Assembly: GCA_044224705.1 (NCBI GenBank)
Contig: JBGAJY010000105.1
Location: 1-19,445 of the forward strand
Length of the DNA stretch: 19,445 nt
DNA from: M3007 sp044224705
GTDB taxonomy: Bacteria > Bacteroidota > Bacteroidia > Chitinophagales > Saprospiraceae
Direction: 5' to 3'
Part shown: piece after piece, positions 16,562 through 19,445 of the stretch
How positions within the stretch are numbered: position 1 is the first letter of the stretch
How the letters are laid out: every line of letters starts with the position of its first letter
Notes under the pieces: model-generated
Told to the model about the DNA's origin: nothing
The model's database searches: none
The model's input: the letters and a program-made list of their open reading frames with translations, nothing else
Translations under genes and position numbers: made by a program

Positions 16562-16658
16562 GATACGATTGATACGATTGATACGATTGATTCGATTGAT
16601 TCGATTATACACGATCGCGTACAATCGAATCAATCGAATCAATCGTATCAATCGAATC
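16562..16658. repeat. Giant hairpin of 9-bp tandem repeats between convergent genes
   Basis: The left arm has five 9-base units: GATACGATT three times (16562-16588) then GATTCGATT twice (16589-16606). After a 16-base centre (16607-16622), the right arm has four units in reverse complement: AATCGAATC twice, AATCGTATC, AATCGAATC (16623-16658). Four unit pairs give a 36-bp stem with one mismatch. The centre includes the palindrome CGATCG (16612-16617) and partly self-complementary flanks. The element fills the entire gap between the xseA stop (16557-16559) and the M48 gene stop (16661-16663). A bidirectional termination or insulation role is possible, but neither side has a strong T tract. Confidence 0.85.
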
Positions 16659-16660
16659 AA

Positions 16661-17491
16661 TTATTTCTTGTGTTTCGAGCTGTTCGGCACCGGATATTTC
16701 CGGGCGTAGCTCTGCGCCTTGGGCACCAGCGCTTTCAAATCCTGGCTGCGGCGCTTGGGGTCGGGGTGTGTGCTCAGGAATTCGGGCGGACGGCCGCCGC
16801 CGGACTTGGTCATACGGTCCCAGAAGGGCGCTGCTTCGTTCGGGTTGTAGCCGGCCATGGTCATTAGGTAAAGCCCGATTTCATCGGCTTCTGATTCATG
16901 TTTACGGCTGAACGGCAAAAGAATTCCTACCTGGGCGCCTGCGCCGGCCGCGGCCATGAGCAGGTTGCGGGTTTCGGAAGGCTTTTGGGAGAGCGCGATG
17001 TCGAGCGAAGTGAGCCCGAGCTGTGCGACGAGTCCCTGACTCATGCGTTCGTTGCCGTGGTTGGCCAGGGCGTGGGCGATCTCGTGGCCCATGACGACGG
17101 CCAGCGCGTCCTCGTTTTTCGTGACGGCCAGGATGCCCGTGTACACCACCACTTTGCCGCCGGGCATGCAAAATGCGTTGATGGTTTTGGGATCGTCGAT
17201 GACATTGAATTCCCAGGAAAAGTTTTTGAGTTCGCTGGACTTGCCATTGGCGCGGTAGTACACCTCCACCGCAGCTTTCAGGTCGTTGCCCACGCGGCGC
17301 ACGAGGTCCACGTCTTTGCCCGAGCTGATCGTTTTATTTTGACTGATAAAACTCCTGTATTCGGTAAAACTCATTTGATTGATGGTGGCTACCGGAATAA
17401 GGTTCAGGGATTTGCGGCCCGTAAACACCGTTTTATTACAGGCAAACACCATCGGCAGGATGGCCAGGATAAAGAGGGCTTTTTTCCACAT
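16661..17491 (-). CDS. M48-family zinc metalloprotease lipoprotein
   Basis: 276 residues, ATG start. A lipoprotein signal (MWKKALFILAILPMVFAC) has the putative lipidated Cys18, then TGRKSLNLIP, a stretch typical of bacterial M48 lipoproteins of the LoiP/YcaL/BepA group. The zinc motif HEIAH (136-140) is in VVMGHEIAHALANHGNERMSQ, and the third ligand Glu is in KHESEADEIGLYLMTMAGYNP. SxHPDPKRR near the C terminus is also conserved in the group. It is predicted to sit in the periplasm or outer membrane and degrade misfolded envelope proteins. There is no TPR domain, unlike BepA. The LpxL-like gene lies 57 bp upstream on the same strand. Its stop codon abuts the repeat hairpin. Confidence 0.93.
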   Translation of the reverse strand: MWKKALFILAILPMVFACNKTVFTGRKSLNLIPVATINQMSFTEYRSFISQNKTISSGKDVDLVRRVGNDLKAAVEVYYRANGKSSELKNFSWEFNVIDDPKTINAFCMPGGKVVVYTGILAVTKNEDALAVVMGHEIAHALANHGNERMSQGLVAQLGLTSLDIALSQKPSETRNLLMAAAGAGAQVGILLPFSRKHESEADEIGLYLMTMAGYNPNEAAPFWDRMTKSGGGRPPEFLSTHPDPKRRSQDLKALVPKAQSYARKYPVPNSSKHKK

Positions 17492-17548
17492 GGTTGCGTT
17501 GATTTTAATGTTGGTTGTCGAATGTTTGTTTTTAACGAAAAAAACGGC

Positions 17549-18451
17549 TCAGGTAACGTCCGATCCGACAATTATTTCATGGCCTTCGGGTTTCATTTTC
17601 CAGCGTTTGTGGCTCCACAACCAGTCGCCGGGCTGCCGGCGCACCTGTTTTTCCAAAAAATGAACGTAACGGGCGGTGATCTGTGGAGAGGTCAGTTGGC
17701 GGGGCTCTGCGACAATTTCCGTAAAAACGATTTCGTAAAAACCACGCCGGACCCGGATCACTTCATTGTACACAATGGGATAATTCTCGCGAGCGGCAAT
17801 GTCGCCTATCCCGTGCAGCCAGGCGGTAGGCCGATTAAAAAATCGTACCCAGTGGGCGCGTTGGCGGTTGGAGGGCGACTGGTCGGCCACCATAAAGAAC
17901 ACGGCGGGATCGTCGCGGTATTGTTCCACCGATTTGAAGGCTTCCCTGGTGCTTTTCAGGATGAGGCCGTTGCGGCCCCGGCGGGCGTTGGTCCAATGTT
18001 CGATCAGCGCGTTGCTCATGGGTTTGTACACGCCTATCGTATGGCCCTCAAACCAGCCGGCAAAGGTGATGACGCCCCATTCCCAGTTGCAACAGTGGCT
18101 TCCGGTCAGGATAAACGAACGGCCGGAGTTCAGCAGCCGGTTGACGACCTCCACATTGCGCAGGACGTAGCGGCGACGCAATTCGGGTATGGGCGTGCTC
18201 AGCCCCTTGATCGATTCCAGGGTGATGTCGGCCAGGTTGCGGTAAGCCTGGCGGGTGAGTTCGGCGAGTTCAGCCTCGCTTTTTTCCGGAAAACACTGCT
18301 TCAAATTATCCTCAACCACCGCTTTGCGGTATCCGACCACCCGGTACAACAAAAATGCCAGGCCGTCGGCCAGCGCGTAAACAGCGCCGAATGGCAACAA
18401 TTGAAAAATACCGGCCAGCAGGCGGGTAAAAAAATAGCCGATGAATTGCAT
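17549..18451 (-). CDS. LpxL/HtrB-like lysophospholipid or lipid A acyltransferase
   Basis: 300 residues, ATG start. One N-terminal membrane anchor region (about 1-40). The acyltransferase motif HX4E is visible as HCCNWE (His119, Glu124) in FILTGSHCCNWEWG, and the NxxxCFPEKSEAELxxL segment (about 49-65) is typical of LpxL-family proteins. DQSPSN and a later NRPTAWLHGIGDIAAREN, where LpxL proteins have a small-residue acyl pocket region, also fit. It should add a secondary acyl chain to lipid A or a related lipid at the inner face of the inner membrane. In Bacteroidota such homologues may also act on aminolipids. It begins 21 bp after the stop codon of the DUF3089 gene, so it is probably in its operon. 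Confidence 0.88.
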   Translation of the reverse strand: MQFIGYFFTRLLAGIFQLLPFGAVYALADGLAFLLYRVVGYRKAVVEDNLKQCFPEKSEAELAELTRQAYRNLADITLESIKGLSTPIPELRRRYVLRNVEVVNRLLNSGRSFILTGSHCCNWEWGVITFAGWFEGHTIGVYKPMSNALIEHWTNARRGRNGLILKSTREAFKSVEQYRDDPAVFFMVADQSPSNRQRAHWVRFFNRPTAWLHGIGDIAARENYPIVYNEVIRVRRGFYEIVFTEIVAEPRQLTSPQITARYVHFLEKQVRRQPGDWLWSHKRWKMKPEGHEIIVGSDVT

Positions 18452-18472
18452 GGGGCAAAATTACGTGCGCCG

Positions 18473-19445
18473 CTACTTTTTGAGGAAAGCCCGGGCGCGC
18501 AACTGGGCATTTTCCCGCACGTTGAAGTAGTACAGGTTCAGGTCGCCGATGTGGTAGTTTTTTCGTCGAAACAAAAAACTGCCCGGAAACTTCGGTTTCA
18601 CGCAAAGCAGATAGCCGTTGTGCACTTCTGCGTCGGTCACCTCGGGCAATACCTGGCAAAAATTGCGGAGCACGGCGCCGCGGTTGGCCGATTTGGGCGC
18701 TCGCACGCTTTTGTTGACCGACCAGTCGAGCGGGTTGGTGCATACGATCTGATCGGGATTTTCGTCAAAATTGCGCAGCCCGAAATTGCGCTCCCAGGTG
18801 CGCCAACTGCAATAACAGTCGGTCTGGTCGGGTGTAGCGCAAGGTTTCAGCGAAGCAAAAAAGTCGGACTTCACCGGCCAGCCTACGAGATAAGCCGCCA
18901 CCAGTTGCTTTTCGAGGGGCGTACCTTCTATTTTGTTGCGCAGCAAATTCATGCCGTGCAGGGCGCCCTGGCTGTGCCCGGCAATGATGAACGGCCGGCC
19001 CTGATTCCAGTGATCGAGGTAGTACTGAAACGCGGCTTCCACGTCTTCGTACGCCAGATCGAGGGCTTCCCGGGCCGATTTTTTGTCTTTTATGTTGAAA
19101 AAAACGCGCAAATGCGCCTGCCGATAGCGCGGCGCGAACACCCTTCCCGTGCCGTTAAAAATGGAGGCCTGGTAGAGGATGGTGCCGTCGTCGGTCTTTT
19201 TATTGACCCGCTGATCCTGAATGTCGGCGTTCCAGTGTTTTTCAGAACGGTTGTCGCCCGTGTACGTCGTGGGGTGGATAAAAAACACGTCGACGGGCGC
19301 CTGGGCCTGCTCGTCGCGCACGTCGGGGCAGGGCGTTCGGTCGGCCGGGTCGTTTTTGTCAGGATGCGCCGCCCAGCTGTCGAGCCGGCTGTAATCGGGC
19401 GCTGGCGGCGCAGTCGAACGGTTGAAAGCGCCGGAAGGCAGGGTA
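18473..19445 (-). CDS. DUF3089 alpha/beta-hydrolase-like protein, N terminus beyond the window
   Basis: The frame is open to the right edge (323 visible residues). A GTG at 19321 could be read as a start, but the reading continues upstream as PPAPDYSRLDSWAAHPDKNDPADRTPCPD, which matches the usual start of mature DUF3089 proteins, so the gene is partial here. Visible motifs: VDVFFIHPTTYTG, the family hallmark; the nucleophile elbow IIAGHSQGALHG (Ser codon near 18971-18973); and GTPLEKQLVAAYLVGWPV. Late residues CSWRTWERNF and DWSVNK are also typical. It is probably a secreted or periplasmic lipase or esterase-like hydrolase; its substrate is unknown. It lies upstream of the LpxL-like and M48 genes on the same strand, consistent with an envelope-lipid unit. 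Confidence 0.88.
   Translation of the reverse strand, partial: TLPSGAFNRSTAPPAPDYSRLDSWAAHPDKNDPADRTPCPDVRDEQAQAPVDVFFIHPTTYTGDNRSEKHWNADIQDQRVNKKTDDGTILYQASIFNGTGRVFAPRYRQAHLRVFFNIKDKKSAREALDLAYEDVEAAFQYYLDHWNQGRPFIIAGHSQGALHGMNLLRNKIEGTPLEKQLVAAYLVGWPVKSDFFASLKPCATPDQTDCYCSWRTWERNFGLRNFDENPDQIVCTNPLDWSVNKSVRAPKSANRGAVLRNFCQVLPEVTDAEVHNGYLLCVKPKFPGSFLFRRKNYHIGDLNLYYFNVRENAQLRARAFLKK

Noticed and set aside
16562..16658. Short CRISPR-like array
   Set aside because: Units are 9 bases with no spacers, and the second half is in inverted orientation. No cas gene is nearby.
19319..19321. GTG as start codon of the DUF3089 gene
   Set aside because: The frame continues upstream with residues typical of the family and no stop before the window edge.

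Overview
The window looks like chromosomal DNA of a Bacteroidota bacterium, probably from or near the Saprospiria. This is inferred from a secreted amylase with a type IX secretion (T9SS) C-terminal sorting domain, a PorT-type outer-membrane barrel, an NagZ-like GH3 enzyme fused to a serine hydrolase, Bacteroidota-like promoter motifs (TAnnTTTG), weak or absent Shine-Dalgarno sequences, and fairly high GC for the phylum. Coding density is high and no gap between genes exceeds about 190 bases. I saw no tRNA, rRNA, insertion sequence, integrase, phage gene, CRISPR array or toxin-antitoxin pair. Most of it reads as ordinary housekeeping and cell-envelope chromosome.

Layout. 1-74: a three-arm set of inverted repeats at the 3' end of a large GH3/beta-lactamase fusion (52-3015, minus). 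Divergent from it are a secreted protein of unknown function (3106-4056) and an S41-peptidase-like protein (4065-5075), both plus. A GT4 glycosyltransferase (5079-6119, minus) converges on them. Upstream of it, 6120-6305 is a non-coding cluster of palindromes, including a good terminator for the T9SS-secreted GH13 amylase (6306-9137, minus). Next come two minus-strand genes only 9 bp apart: an acyltransferase-3 membrane protein (10204-11325) and a prenyl/terpene-synthase-like protein (9247-10194). Then a PhnP-like metallo-beta-lactamase hydrolase (11467-12228) and a small conserved protein (12303-12572), both minus, with a strong hairpin at the hydrolase stop codon.

From 12719 the plus strand carries a run with short gaps: PorT-like barrel, Ppx/GppA phosphatase, a four-helix membrane protein of unknown function, and exonuclease VII large subunit XseA. 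XseA converges on a minus-strand envelope cluster: DUF3089 hydrolase (running off the right edge), LpxL-like acyltransferase and M48 lipoprotein metalloprotease. The whole 101-bp space between xseA and the M48 gene is a hairpin made of 9-bp tandem repeats.

Functions group around the envelope (wall glycan hydrolysis, lipid acylation, surface sugar transfer, outer-membrane proteolysis), secreted starch degradation, and DNA and phosphate housekeeping. The least explained items are the isoprenoid-synthase-like protein paired with an acyltransferase, and the unusual hairpins and repeats in the spacers. I do not see a clear new multigene system.
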